NCBI RefSeq assembly: GCF_011682145.1
Contig: NZ_WHJH01000005.1
Span: 219,756-283,755 of the forward strand
Length of the DNA stretch: 64,000 nucleotides
Source of the DNA: Massilia mucilaginosa
GTDB taxonomy: Bacteria > Pseudomonadota > Gammaproteobacteria > Burkholderiales > Burkholderiaceae_D
Direction of reading: 5' to 3'
Both the position numbers and the translations under genes were made by a program. The notes below the pieces were generated by a model. That model was not told where the DNA came from. It did not search any database and worked only from the letters and a program-made list of their open reading frames with translations. Below are positions 8,092-15,756 of the stretch, one piece after another; position 1 is the first letter of the stretch, and the number at the start of each line of letters is the position of its first letter.

Positions 8092-10080
8092 CTACCCCAG
8101 CGGCGCCGCTTGCGCCGGCAAGCTGAAGCTGAAGATGGTGCCGCCGTCCGGATTGGCGGCGTGTTTCAGGCTGCCGCCGTGAAATTCGACGGCGCTGCGG
8201 CACACCGACAAGCCCATCCCCATGCCTTCGGCCTTGGTCGAGAAAAACGGCGAAAACAGGCGTTCGGCCACGTCCGGCGCAATCCCGTGGCCCTGGTCGA
8301 TCACGGCCACGCACACCTGGCCCTGCTCGCAGGTGGCGGCGATGCGCAGCAGGCGCCGTCCGGGGGCGATGTCTTGCATGGCTTCGATGCCGTTGCGTGT
8401 CAGGTTGAGCAAGACTTGTTCGAGCATCATGCGGTCGGCGCTCACGCACGGCAGGTCGGGCGCGATGCTGGTCTCGACCAGCACGTAAAACTTGCGCGCC
8501 TGTAGTTCGATCAGGGCGTGGATGCCGTCGACCAGCGCCTGCACGCCGATCCGCTGGCGCTGCGGTTCGCGCTTTTTGACGAACTCGTGCACGCTGCGGA
8601 TGATCTGGCCGGCGCGCTGGGCTTGCAGGCTGGCCTGTTCCAGCGCCGGCCGCAGCAGGCCGGCGTCGACGCTTTGTCCTTGGTCGCGCGCCCGTCCCAG
8701 TACGTTCAGGGCGCCGGTGGTGTAGCTGGCAATCGCCGCCAGCGGCTGGTTCAGTTCGTGCGCCAGCATCGAGGAAATCTCGCCCATGGTGGCCAGGCGC
8801 GCGCTGGCCTGCAACTTTTCCTGTTGTTGGCGGTTCAGTTCTTCCACCCGTTTCAGGTCGGAGATATCGAGAATCGAGCTCATCCAGCCGGTCTGGCGGC
8901 CGTCGCTGTCGACCAGCGGTGCTTCAAAAATGAGCACCGGCACGCGCACGCCGTCGCTGCGCTGGAAGATGGTTTCGAACTGCTGGGTCGCTTCGCCCGC
9001 CAGCACCGAGGCGAAGCGCTGCTGGTAGACCGCCATCGCTTCCGGCGCCCAGTAGGGCATGGGCGGCGCCTTGCCCAGCAGTTCCTCGGGCGGCAAGCCG
9101 ACCATCCGGCAAAACGCCGGGTTGACGTAGGTGACGCGCCCTTCCAGGTCGCGCGCGCGCAGGCCGGTGACCAGCGAATTTTCCATGGCGGTGCGAAACG
9201 CCATCTGCTGGCGCAGCGCGCCTTCGGCCGCCAGGCGGCGCGCGATGTGGCGCCACAGCGCCATCAGGCTGATCAGGAGGCCGAGGGCCAGCAGCACCAC
9301 CGAGCCGACCAGCAGGTTGGGCAGCAGGCGCGGTTCGCTCTTGACGCTGTCGGTGGCCAGCATGACCGTGGCGCCGGCCAGGTCGAGTGCGCGCTTGTGG
9401 GTGTACACGCCGCGCCCGGGACCGGCGGCGGCGCGCTTGGCCAGCACGCTGTCGTCGCGGTCGACCAGGGAAATGGCGTTGTCCTGCGCGAACCACCAGG
9501 GCACGGTTTCGTCGAGCAGGATCTTGAGGTCGACCGTGGCCACCAGGCTGCCCACGTAGGCGCCGTCGCGAAACAGCGGCAGGTGGTAGTCGAGCAGGCG
9601 CTGGCCGGGCGCCGCGCCCGGGTACGGTTCGGCGTAGCGGCCGACCCGGCCGGCGCGCGCCATCTCGGCCGTATCTTGCGCGGGCGCGCGCAGCGAGGGC
9701 GCGCCCGGCGCCGCGCTGGCCGCTTGCAGGCGCAGGCCGGGATCGAACCAGCGCACCTGCTCCAGCTCGTGGCTGAGTTTCAACATCTGGGCCAGGCGCG
9801 CCCGCAGCGCCGCCTCGTCCAGCTTGCCCCCGGCCACTTCGGCGCCGAGCGCTGCCAGCGCTTCTTCGTTGCGGGTCAATTCGAAACGAATAGTTTGTTC
9901 GACCCACAGGGTGTCGGCAATTAATTGTTCCTGGCGCTCGGTGGTTTCCATCTGGCGCGCCTGCCACGGCAGCCAGAACAGCACCGCCAAAAACAACAGT
10001 ACCAGAAACACCGGCAACAGCCAGCGCCAGGGGCCGCCGAGGACGATACGGGGACGGCTGCGTGTAGATGAGGAATTCAT
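8092..10080 (-). CDS. dctS: Sensor histidine kinase, DctS type
   Basis: 662 residues. An N-terminal membrane helix (WLLPVFLVLLFLAVLFWLPW) is followed by a periplasmic sensor region (about 45-265), a second helix (LLVGSVVLLALGLLISLMAL), a PAS domain (about 300-410) and the kinase core: H-box MLAHELNQPLAAI, N-box NLTRNGIEAM, G-boxes DQGHGIAPD and GMGMGLSVCRSAVEFHGG. This is the layout of DctS/DctB kinases that sense external C4-dicarboxylates. It pairs with the downstream FixJ-type regulator and is divergent from the TRAP transporter genes it probably controls. The ligand is inferred from context only. Confidence 0.87.
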   Translation of the reverse strand: MNSSSTRSRPRIVLGGPWRWLLPVFLVLLFLAVLFWLPWQARQMETTERQEQLIADTLWVEQTIRFELTRNEEALAALGAEVAGGKLDEAALRARLAQMLKLSHELEQVRWFDPGLRLQAASAAPGAPSLRAPAQDTAEMARAGRVGRYAEPYPGAAPGQRLLDYHLPLFRDGAYVGSLVATVDLKILLDETVPWWFAQDNAISLVDRDDSVLAKRAAAGPGRGVYTHKRALDLAGATVMLATDSVKSEPRLLPNLLVGSVVLLALGLLISLMALWRHIARRLAAEGALRQQMAFRTAMENSLVTGLRARDLEGRVTYVNPAFCRMVGLPPEELLGKAPPMPYWAPEAMAVYQQRFASVLAGEATQQFETIFQRSDGVRVPVLIFEAPLVDSDGRQTGWMSSILDISDLKRVEELNRQQQEKLQASARLATMGEISSMLAHELNQPLAAIASYTTGALNVLGRARDQGQSVDAGLLRPALEQASLQAQRAGQIIRSVHEFVKKREPQRQRIGVQALVDGIHALIELQARKFYVLVETSIAPDLPCVSADRMMLEQVLLNLTRNGIEAMQDIAPGRRLLRIAATCEQGQVCVAVIDQGHGIAPDVAERLFSPFFSTKAEGMGMGLSVCRSAVEFHGGSLKHAANPDGGTIFSFSLPAQAAPLG

Positions 10081-10205
10081 CGCCCAAAGTGTCCGTTTTT
10101 ATGTCTCATGGCTATTGTGGTTATCCACAGTTGCAGTGCAGAATGGTGGTCGGCAGACTGCCTTGCAGTCAAGAAATGTTGGTTATCATTAACAAGGAGA
10201 CAAGT

Positions 10206-11198
10206 ATGCAGATTAAATCGCTCGTCGTCGCGCTCGCCGCAACGGTTAGTTTCAGTGCGTGGGCGCAAGCGCCGATCGTGATCAAATTCAGCCATGTTGT
10301 GGCAACCGACACACCGAAAGGGCAGGCCGCCGAACGCTTCAAGGAGCTGGCCGAGAAAGCCACCAAAGGCCGCGTCAAGGTGGAAGTCTACCCGAACAGC
10401 CAGCTGTACAAGGACAAGGAAGAGCTCGAAGCCTTGCAACTGGGCGCGGTGCAGATGCTGGCCCCGTCGCTGGCCAAATTCGGTCCGCTGGGCGTGAAAG
10501 AATTCGAAGCGTTTGATCTGCCTTACATTTTCCCGACCAAGGCCGCGCTGTACAGCGTGACCGAAGGCCCGATCGGCAAGAGCCTGCTGCAAAAGCTCGA
10601 GCCGAAGGGCATTACCGGCCTGGCGTACTGGGATAACGGCTTCAAGGTGATGTCGGCCAACAAGCAGTTGCGCGTGCCTGCCGATTTCCGTGGCCAGAAG
10701 CTGCGCATCCAGTCGTCCAAGGTGCTCGACGCGCAGATGCGCGCACTGGGCGCCAACCCGCAGGTGCTGGCCTTCTCCGAGGTGTACCAGGCGCTGCAGA
10801 CCGGCGTGGTCGACGGCACCGAAAATCCGCCATCGAATATGTACACCCAGAAAATGCACGAAGTGCAAAAGCACGTGACCCTGTCGAACCACGGTTACCT
10901 GGGCTATGCGGTGATCGTCAACAAGAAGTTCTGGGATGGCTTGCCGGCCGATATCCGCACCAGCCTGACGACGGCCATGCGCGAGGCCACCACGTTCGAA
11001 AAAGCCATCGCCCAGCGCGATAACGACATGGCGCTGGAAGCGATCAAGAAAACCGGCAAGACCGCCATCTACACCCCAACCGCGGCCGAACAGGCCGAAT
11101 GGCGCAAGATGCTGCTGCCAGTGCATAAACAGATGGAAAGCCGCATCGGCGCCGAGCTGATCGCCACGATCAACAAGACCGCCGCAGCCGCGAAGTAA
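10206..11198 (+). CDS. dctP: TRAP transporter solute-binding protein DctP
   Basis: 330 residues from the ATG at 10206, preceded by AAGGAG; the frame is open further upstream, but only this start places a signal peptide first (MQIKSLVVALAATVSFSAWA). It belongs to the DctP family: IKFSHVVATDTPKGQAAERFKELAE, the conserved Arg region FRGQKLRIQSSKVLDAQMRALGANP that contacts the substrate carboxylate, and DGTENPPSNMY. It captures C4-dicarboxylates (malate, succinate, fumarate) in the periplasm for DctQM. It is the first gene of dctPQM and faces the DctS/DctR genes across a 125-nt gap. Confidence 0.92.
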   Translation: MQIKSLVVALAATVSFSAWAQAPIVIKFSHVVATDTPKGQAAERFKELAEKATKGRVKVEVYPNSQLYKDKEELEALQLGAVQMLAPSLAKFGPLGVKEFEAFDLPYIFPTKAALYSVTEGPIGKSLLQKLEPKGITGLAYWDNGFKVMSANKQLRVPADFRGQKLRIQSSKVLDAQMRALGANPQVLAFSEVYQALQTGVVDGTENPPSNMYTQKMHEVQKHVTLSNHGYLGYAVIVNKKFWDGLPADIRTSLTTAMREATTFEKAIAQRDNDMALEAIKKTGKTAIYTPTAAEQAEWRKMLLPVHKQMESRIGAELIATINKTAAAAK

Positions 11199-11298
11199 AC
11201 ACGCAGTTCCCCGGCGGGCGCTGCGCCATGCAGTGCCCGCCTTCATGCATTTCCCCATTCCCCTTTCCTCGATTTACAGTTTCAACATAGGATTCGAT

Positions 11299-11868
11299 AT
11301 GAAATTTCTCGACCATCTGGAAGAGTGGATCATTGCGAGCCTGATGGGCGCAGCCACGCTCGTTGTGTTCGTCGCGGTGGTCCACCGCTATCTGTCCGGC
11401 CTGCCGATTCCCGGCCTGCAGGACTGGCTCATTACCATTAACACGAGCTGGGCCCAGGAGCTGTGCATCTACATGTTCGTGTGGATGGCCAAGTTCGGCG
11501 CCGCCTACGGCGTGCGCACCGGCATCCACGTCGGCATCGATGTGATCATCAACCGCCTGGACACCCCATGGCGCAACAAGTTCATCGTCTTCGGCCTGCT
11601 GGCCGGGGCGACGTTTACCGCCATCGTCGGCACCCTGGGCGCCAATTTCGTGTGGCACATGGCGCAGACCGACCAGACCTCGTCCGACCTCGAAGTGCCG
11701 ATGTGGCTGGTGTACCTGGCCGTGCCGCTCGGTTCCTACCTGATGTGCTTCCGCTTCATCCAGGTCGCCGTGCACTTCGTGCGCACCGGCGAATTGCCCA
11801 AGCATGACCATGGCCACGTGGAAGGTCTCGAAGACGAGATCGCCGCAGCGAAAGGCGGTGCCGCATGA
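11299..11868 (+). CDS. dctQ: TRAP transporter small membrane subunit DctQ
   Basis: 189 residues from the ATG at 11299 (MKFLDHLEEWIIASLMGAATLVVF); an upstream in-frame ATG at 11233 would add residues without family likeness. Four membrane helices are visible, with the conserved WAQELCIYMFVWMAKFGAAYGVRTG segment (about residues 50-75) of DctQ proteins. The subunit forms the membrane complex with DctM and may contact the binding protein. Its last 4 nt overlap the dctM start (ATGA), indicating translational coupling. The C-terminal tail is hydrophilic. Confidence 0.9.
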   Translation: MKFLDHLEEWIIASLMGAATLVVFVAVVHRYLSGLPIPGLQDWLITINTSWAQELCIYMFVWMAKFGAAYGVRTGIHVGIDVIINRLDTPWRNKFIVFGLLAGATFTAIVGTLGANFVWHMAQTDQTSSDLEVPMWLVYLAVPLGSYLMCFRFIQVAVHFVRTGELPKHDHGHVEGLEDEIAAAKGGAA

Positions 11869-13145
11869 ACGCCCTCATCATCTTCGGCCTGCTGATCGTT
11901 CTGATGCTCACGGGCATGCCGATTTCGATCTCGCTCGGCCTGACGGTCCTCACTTTCCTGTTCACCATGACCGACGTGCCGATCCAGTCGGTGGCGCTGA
12001 AACTGTTCACCGGCATCGAGAAGTTCGAGATCATGGCGATTCCGTTCTTCATTTTGGCGGGCAATTTCCTCACGCACGGCGGGGTGGCGCGGCGCATGAT
12101 CAACTTCGCCACGGCGATGGTCGGTCACTGGCACGGCGGCCTGGCGCTCGGCGGCGTGGTCGCCTGCGCGCTGTTCGCGGCGGTATCCGGTTCCAGCCCG
12201 GCCACGGTGGTGGCGATCGGCTCGATCATCCTGCCGGCCATGGTGCGCCAGGGCTATCCGCGCGGCTTCGGCGCCGGCGTGATCACCACCTCGGGCGCGC
12301 TCGGGATCCTGATTCCGCCATCGATCGTGATGGTGATGTATTCGGTCACCACCAACACCTCGGTTGGCCAGCTGTTCATGGCCGGCGTGGTGCCGGGCCT
12401 GATGCTGGCCAGCCTGCTGGGCCTGACCACCTGGTACCTGGCGCGCAAGCATAACTATCCGCGCATGCCGAAGGCGAGCTGGAGCGAGCGCTGGCACGCC
12501 TTCCGCAAGAGCGCCTGGGGCCTGCTGCTGATCGTCATCGTGATGGGCGGGATTTATTCGGGCAAGTTCACCCCGACCGAAGCGGCCGCGATGGCGGCGG
12601 TGTACGCCTTCATCATCGCCGTGTTCGTCTACAAGGATTTGAAGCTCAAGCAGGTCGCCAAGGTGCTGCTCGATTCGGCGTCGATGTCGGCCATGCTGCT
12701 GTACATCATCACCAATGCGATGCTGTTCTCGTTCCTGATGACCAGCGAAGGCATTCCGCAAGCGATGGCGGCCTGGATTACCGACCAGGGCCTGGGCGTG
12801 ATCAGTTTCCTGCTGGTGGTGAACATCTTGCTGCTGCTGGCCGGCAACGTGATGGAACCGTCCTCGATCGTCCTGATCATGGCGCCGATCCTGTTCCCGG
12901 TGGCGATGAAACTGGGCATCGATCCGGTCCACTTCGGCATCCTGATCATCGTCAACATGGAAGTCGGCATGTGCCATCCGCCGGTCGGGCTGAACCTGTA
13001 CGTGGCCTCGGGCATTACCAAGATGGGCATCTCGGAACTGACAGTGGCGGTGATGCCGTGGCTGCTGACGATGCTGGCCTTCCTGGTGGTGGTGACGTAC
13101 GTACCACAGATCTCGCTGTGGCTGCCAAATTTAATTTACAAGTGA
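11865..13145 (+). CDS. dctM: TRAP transporter large permease DctM
   Basis: 426 residues, the usual length for DctM. It has about 12 hydrophobic segments with family signatures: LTGMPISISLGL, FFILAGNFLTHGGVARRMI, ALFAAVSGSSPATVVAIGS, GALGILIPPSIVMVMY and MEPSSIVLIMAPILFPVAM. DctM is the sodium-coupled transport subunit that moves dicarboxylates captured by DctP. Expression is presumably from the dctP promoter, under DctR. No terminator immediately follows; the next strong hairpin-plus-T-run is at about 13.39 kb. Confidence 0.93.
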   Translation: MNALIIFGLLIVLMLTGMPISISLGLTVLTFLFTMTDVPIQSVALKLFTGIEKFEIMAIPFFILAGNFLTHGGVARRMINFATAMVGHWHGGLALGGVVACALFAAVSGSSPATVVAIGSIILPAMVRQGYPRGFGAGVITTSGALGILIPPSIVMVMYSVTTNTSVGQLFMAGVVPGLMLASLLGLTTWYLARKHNYPRMPKASWSERWHAFRKSAWGLLLIVIVMGGIYSGKFTPTEAAAMAAVYAFIIAVFVYKDLKLKQVAKVLLDSASMSAMLLYIITNAMLFSFLMTSEGIPQAMAAWITDQGLGVISFLLVVNILLLLAGNVMEPSSIVLIMAPILFPVAMKLGIDPVHFGILIIVNMEVGMCHPPVGLNLYVASGITKMGISELTVAVMPWLLTMLAFLVVVTYVPQISLWLPNLIYK

Positions 13146-13211
13146 AATATATTTTCCCCCACCGTGAAAAAAAAGCCACATTTTCTTAAATCAAATAAGT
13201 TATGATGGGCA

Positions 13212-13403
13212 CCGATCCAGCACCATACTGGTGCGGATGGGGGCGAACGGATTGCAGGTTGGGGGAGTGGGAAGATAGAAGAAACGGTAGTCCATACCGG
13301 AGAAATATCGAGGAGACACGCGTTTTACAGAATGCTGTTGGCACGACCAAACAGCCGGGAACGTGAACAAAATTTGGAACGCACCGCGAGGTGCGTTTTT
13401 TTT
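13212..13403 (+). ncRNA. Candidate structured small RNA or leader RNA
   Basis: The 316-nt gap between dctM and ogt is packed with short hairpins and has no plausible gene. TATGAT at 13201-13206 could be a -10 box (its -35 is weak). The predicted 5' end is followed at once by ATCC-A-GCACCA/TGGTGC-GGAT (13215-13238). Further stems are CGGTA/TACCG (13285-13299), ACAG/CTGT (13327-13338) and CCAAA/TTTGG (13347-13377). The end is an intrinsic terminator, CGCACC-GCGA-GGTGCG plus eight T (13380-13403). It could be a stand-alone RNA of about 190 nt, the 3' UTR of dctPQM, or an attenuator for ogt-xerD. I do not recognise an Rfam family. Confidence 0.4.
13380..13403 (+). terminator. Intrinsic terminator before ogt
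   Basis: Stem CGCACC/GGTGCG with a GCGA tetraloop (13380-13395) is followed by eight consecutive T. It is a textbook rho-independent terminator on the plus strand. It ends 58 nt before the ogt start codon, so it closes either the dctPQM transcript or the candidate RNA. Confidence 0.85.
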
Positions 13404-13461
13404 CGTCCGTGCGAAACGGCGGCGGACCGGTTTGGCGCCGTCCGGGCCTATACTCTCGTGT

Positions 13462-13983
13462 ATGAACAATCAAGCAGAGAACATTTTTTCGGCCATCGTG
13501 GCGGCGCCCTTCGGTGCGGTCGGCATCCGCACCGACGCCGGGCGCGTGCGCGAACTGGTTTACCTGCCGCCCCATTTTGGTGAGAAAGAGGCGACGGACC
13601 CGGTCGCCGAACTGGCTGCGCAGCAAGTCGCACAGTACCTGCTCGACCCCGATTTCCGCTTCACCTTGCCGCTGCTGGACGCCGGCAGCGTGTTCCAGCG
13701 CAAGGTGTGGGACGCGATTTCCGCGATCCCGCGCGGCACGGTGCGGACCTACGGCCAGGTCGCCAAGCACATCGGCTCGGCCCCGCGCGCGGTGGGGCAG
13801 GCCTGCGGTGCCAACTGGTTTCCGATCATCATTCCGTGCCACCGGGTCACCGCCGCCGGCGGGCTGGGCGGCTTTTCGAACCATGACGATGAAAATGGTT
13901 TCCACCTGAGCGTCAAGCGCTGGCTGCTCGCGCATGAAGGGGCGGGCAAGGCACCATGGCAACAGCAGTCAATCTTCAACTGA
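13462..13983 (+). CDS. ogt: Methylated-DNA--protein-cysteine methyltransferase
   Basis: 173 residues from the ATG at 13462. The C-terminal DNA-binding and methyltransferase domain is complete: VFQRKVWDAISAIPRGTVRTYGQVA (helix-turn-helix region, about 75-100), the active-site motif IIPCHRVTAAGGLGGFS with the acceptor Cys, and KRWLLAHEG. The protein transfers the alkyl group of O6-methylguanine to its own cysteine in a suicide reaction, without an Ada-type regulatory domain. It overlaps xerD by 28 nt, so the two are probably co-transcribed. The N-terminal domain is short, as in Ogt proteins. Confidence 0.92.
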   Translation: MNNQAENIFSAIVAAPFGAVGIRTDAGRVRELVYLPPHFGEKEATDPVAELAAQQVAQYLLDPDFRFTLPLLDAGSVFQRKVWDAISAIPRGTVRTYGQVAKHIGSAPRAVGQACGANWFPIIIPCHRVTAAGGLGGFSNHDDENGFHLSVKRWLLAHEGAGKAPWQQQSIFN

Positions 13984-14861
13984 TCGACGCCTTCTGCGAC
14001 CAGCTGTGGCTCGAGCAAGGCTTGGCCAGGAATTCGATCGACGCCTACCGGCGCGACCTGCGCCTGTTCGCGCGCTGGCTGGAAGTGACGCGCCCGGCTT
14101 GCGCCAGCCTGCACGCGGTCGGCGCGCCCGAGCTGGAAGCGTATTTTTCCGACCGCCATGCCGAGTCCAAGCCGAGCACGGCCAACCGGCGCCTGTCCGT
14201 GCTCAAGCGCTTTTACCAGCTGGCGCTGCGCAACAAGGAGGTGACCGTCGATCCCTGCCTGCGGATGGCCTCGGCCAAGCAGCCGCAGCGTTTCGTGCAT
14301 ACCCTGACCGAAGCGCAGGTGGAAGCCTTGCTGCAGGCGCCCGACGTGAGTACGCCGCTGGGACTGCGCGAGCGCACCATGCTGGAAGTGATGTATGCGA
14401 GCGGGCTGCGGGTGTCGGAGCTGGTGACGCTCAAGATGATGGAGCTGAGCCTGAACGATGGGGTGCTGCGCATCACCGGCAAGGGCAGTAAAACGCGGCT
14501 GGTGCCGTTTGGCCAGGAAGCGCGCCAGTGGATCGAACGCTACCTGAAAGACGCGCGTGGGCTCATCCTGAACGGCCAGATGGACGATGCGCTGTTCGTG
14601 ACCGGGCGCGGCGGGCCGATGACGCGCCAGATGTTCTGGATATTGATCAAAAAGCATGCGGGCACGGCGGGGATCACGGCGCCCTTGTCGCCGCACACCC
14701 TGCGCCATGCCTTCGCCACGCACTTGCTCAATCACGGGGCCGACTTGCGCGTTGTGCAACTTCTGCTGGGACACGCGGATATTTCGACTACACAAATTTA
14801 CACGCATGTTGCGCGCGAGCGCATGAAGCGACTGCATGCCGAGCATCACCCACGTGGTTAA
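13956..14861 (+). CDS. xerD: Site-specific tyrosine recombinase XerD
   Basis: 301 residues. An N-terminal SAM-like core-binding domain (about 1-95, NSIDAYRRDLRLFARWLE) precedes the catalytic domain with the tyrosine-recombinase residues: Arg in SGLRVSELV, Lys in TGKGSKTRLVP, HTLRHAFATHLL, LLGHADISTTQIYTHV with the nucleophilic Tyr. XerD with XerC resolves chromosome dimers at dif under FtsK control. Length and motif context fit the chromosomal housekeeping enzyme and not a phage integrase. It overlaps ogt at its 5' end. No integrated element is attached to it. Confidence 0.92.
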   Translation: MATAVNLQLIDAFCDQLWLEQGLARNSIDAYRRDLRLFARWLEVTRPACASLHAVGAPELEAYFSDRHAESKPSTANRRLSVLKRFYQLALRNKEVTVDPCLRMASAKQPQRFVHTLTEAQVEALLQAPDVSTPLGLRERTMLEVMYASGLRVSELVTLKMMELSLNDGVLRITGKGSKTRLVPFGQEARQWIERYLKDARGLILNGQMDDALFVTGRGGPMTRQMFWILIKKHAGTAGITAPLSPHTLRHAFATHLLNHGADLRVVQLLLGHADISTTQIYTHVARERMKRLHAEHHPRG

Positions 14862-14938
14862 TTCAAATGCCGAACGCATAACTGGGTCATAATGCTGTTT
14901 TACTACCCCCCTTTCTTTTATAACCCAAGAGGTGATCC

Positions 14939-15103
14939 ATGGCTAAAACTAATTTCCAGTACGAAAAGCGGCAGAGGGAATTAGAAAAAAAGAAAAAGGC
15001 GGACGAGAAGGCCAAGCGCAAGCTTGAAGCCAAGACCACGCCTGGCGGTGAAGACAATGAGACGCCGGACGAGGATGACGCCGAGGAAGCGAAGCCGGAA
15101 TAG
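14939..15103 (+). CDS. Small highly charged conserved protein (54 aa)
   Basis: A 54-residue ORF starting at the ATG at 14939, with a good Shine-Dalgarno (AGAGGTG) 7 nt upstream. The product starts MAKTNFQYEKRQRELEKKKK, followed by more Lys/Arg/Glu residues predicted to form one long helix, and ends in an acidic tail (EDNETPDEDDAEEAKPE). Small proteins with this 'FQYEKRQREL-KKK' start are widespread in beta- and gammaproteobacteria; no function is known to me. The clean start and helix-like composition support a real gene. It lies alone between xerD and the convergent NTF2-like gene. Confidence 0.7.
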   Translation: MAKTNFQYEKRQRELEKKKKADEKAKRKLEAKTTPGGEDNETPDEDDAEEAKPE

Positions 15104-15131
15104 GCAACTCGGCAACTGAGCATCCCGGCCG

Positions 15132-15154
15132 CTGGCGCAGGCAAGCCGCGCCAG
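15132..15154. terminator. Hairpin between convergent genes
   Basis: CTGGCGC at 15132-15138 and GCGCCAG at 15148-15154 form a 7-bp stem, and flanking CCCGGC/GCCGGG can extend it. It lies in the 104-nt gap between the small charged-protein gene and the convergent NTF2-like gene. There is no T-run, so termination is an inference. Confidence 0.35.
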
Positions 15155-15207
15155 CCTGGCGCCGGGATTGCCCGCCGGCGCATCGGGCCGGCGAGCGGCC
15201 GGCAACC

Positions 15208-15666
15208 CTACTTTTTGTTCACCTGGCGTGCCGTGTCATGGTACTGCCACAGCACATTGACGATCTTCCACTCGCTGCGCTGGTTCTTATACAGATGCAT
15301 GTAGTCGATCCACTCGTCAGCGCTCAGCTTGACGGTTGCCACGCGCTGGTCGACATCGAGGATCTTGATGTCCACCCGTGGCTGGGCCGGGAACTTGCCG
15401 CCGTCCTTGTTGTAGGTCCGCGCCACCTTGACCATCGTGTCGTAGTCGGTATGCATGATGAATTCGGAACCGTCGGCCGCCTGCCAGTAGGTGCGCTTGG
15501 CGAGTTTGGGATCGAGGCCGCGTTCCATGCGCGCCGGATCGGCCTTGTGTTGCGACTCGATGTAGTCGCGCACTGCGCGTTCGATCAACTGATTATCGGT
15601 GGCGTCGCCCGCCTGCGCCATCAACGGCGCCACGGCGCATAACAGAAACAGTAAAGAGCGTTGCAT
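15208..15666 (-). CDS. Secreted NTF2/SnoaL-like protein (putative lumazine-binding type)
   Basis: 152 residues with a signal peptide (MQRSLLFLLCAVAPLMAQAG). The mature part resembles the nuclear-transport-factor-2-like fold of the 'putative lumazine-binding' group: AVRDYIESQHKADPARMERGLDPKLAKRT (about 30-60), then DYDTMVKVARTYN, VDIKILDVDQRVATVKLSADEWIDYMHLYK and WKIVNVLWQY. Such cone-shaped barrels bind small ligands or act as enzymes; the specific role is unknown. It is a single gene on the minus strand downstream of the RND operon's end. Confidence 0.65.
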   Translation of the reverse strand: MQRSLLFLLCAVAPLMAQAGDATDNQLIERAVRDYIESQHKADPARMERGLDPKLAKRTYWQAADGSEFIMHTDYDTMVKVARTYNKDGGKFPAQPRVDIKILDVDQRVATVKLSADEWIDYMHLYKNQRSEWKIVNVLWQYHDTARQVNKK

Positions 15667-15756
15667 GGATACCCTTCAGTGGTCAGTGACTTGACTTGAG
15701 CACGGGAACAGACCAGCCGTTCCCATGCAGTTTGTGCTCCTTGGACATCAGGGCGG

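Noticed and set aside
10151..10168. CGGCAG...TTGCA before dctP as a sigma-54 promoter
   Set aside because: GG and GC are 11 nt apart instead of 10, and the partner regulator is FixJ-type, which does not work with sigma-54.
13956..14861. xerD as the integrase of a genomic island
   Set aside because: Length, motifs and the ogt neighbour fit the chromosomal XerD; no tRNA-proximal attachment repeats are present.
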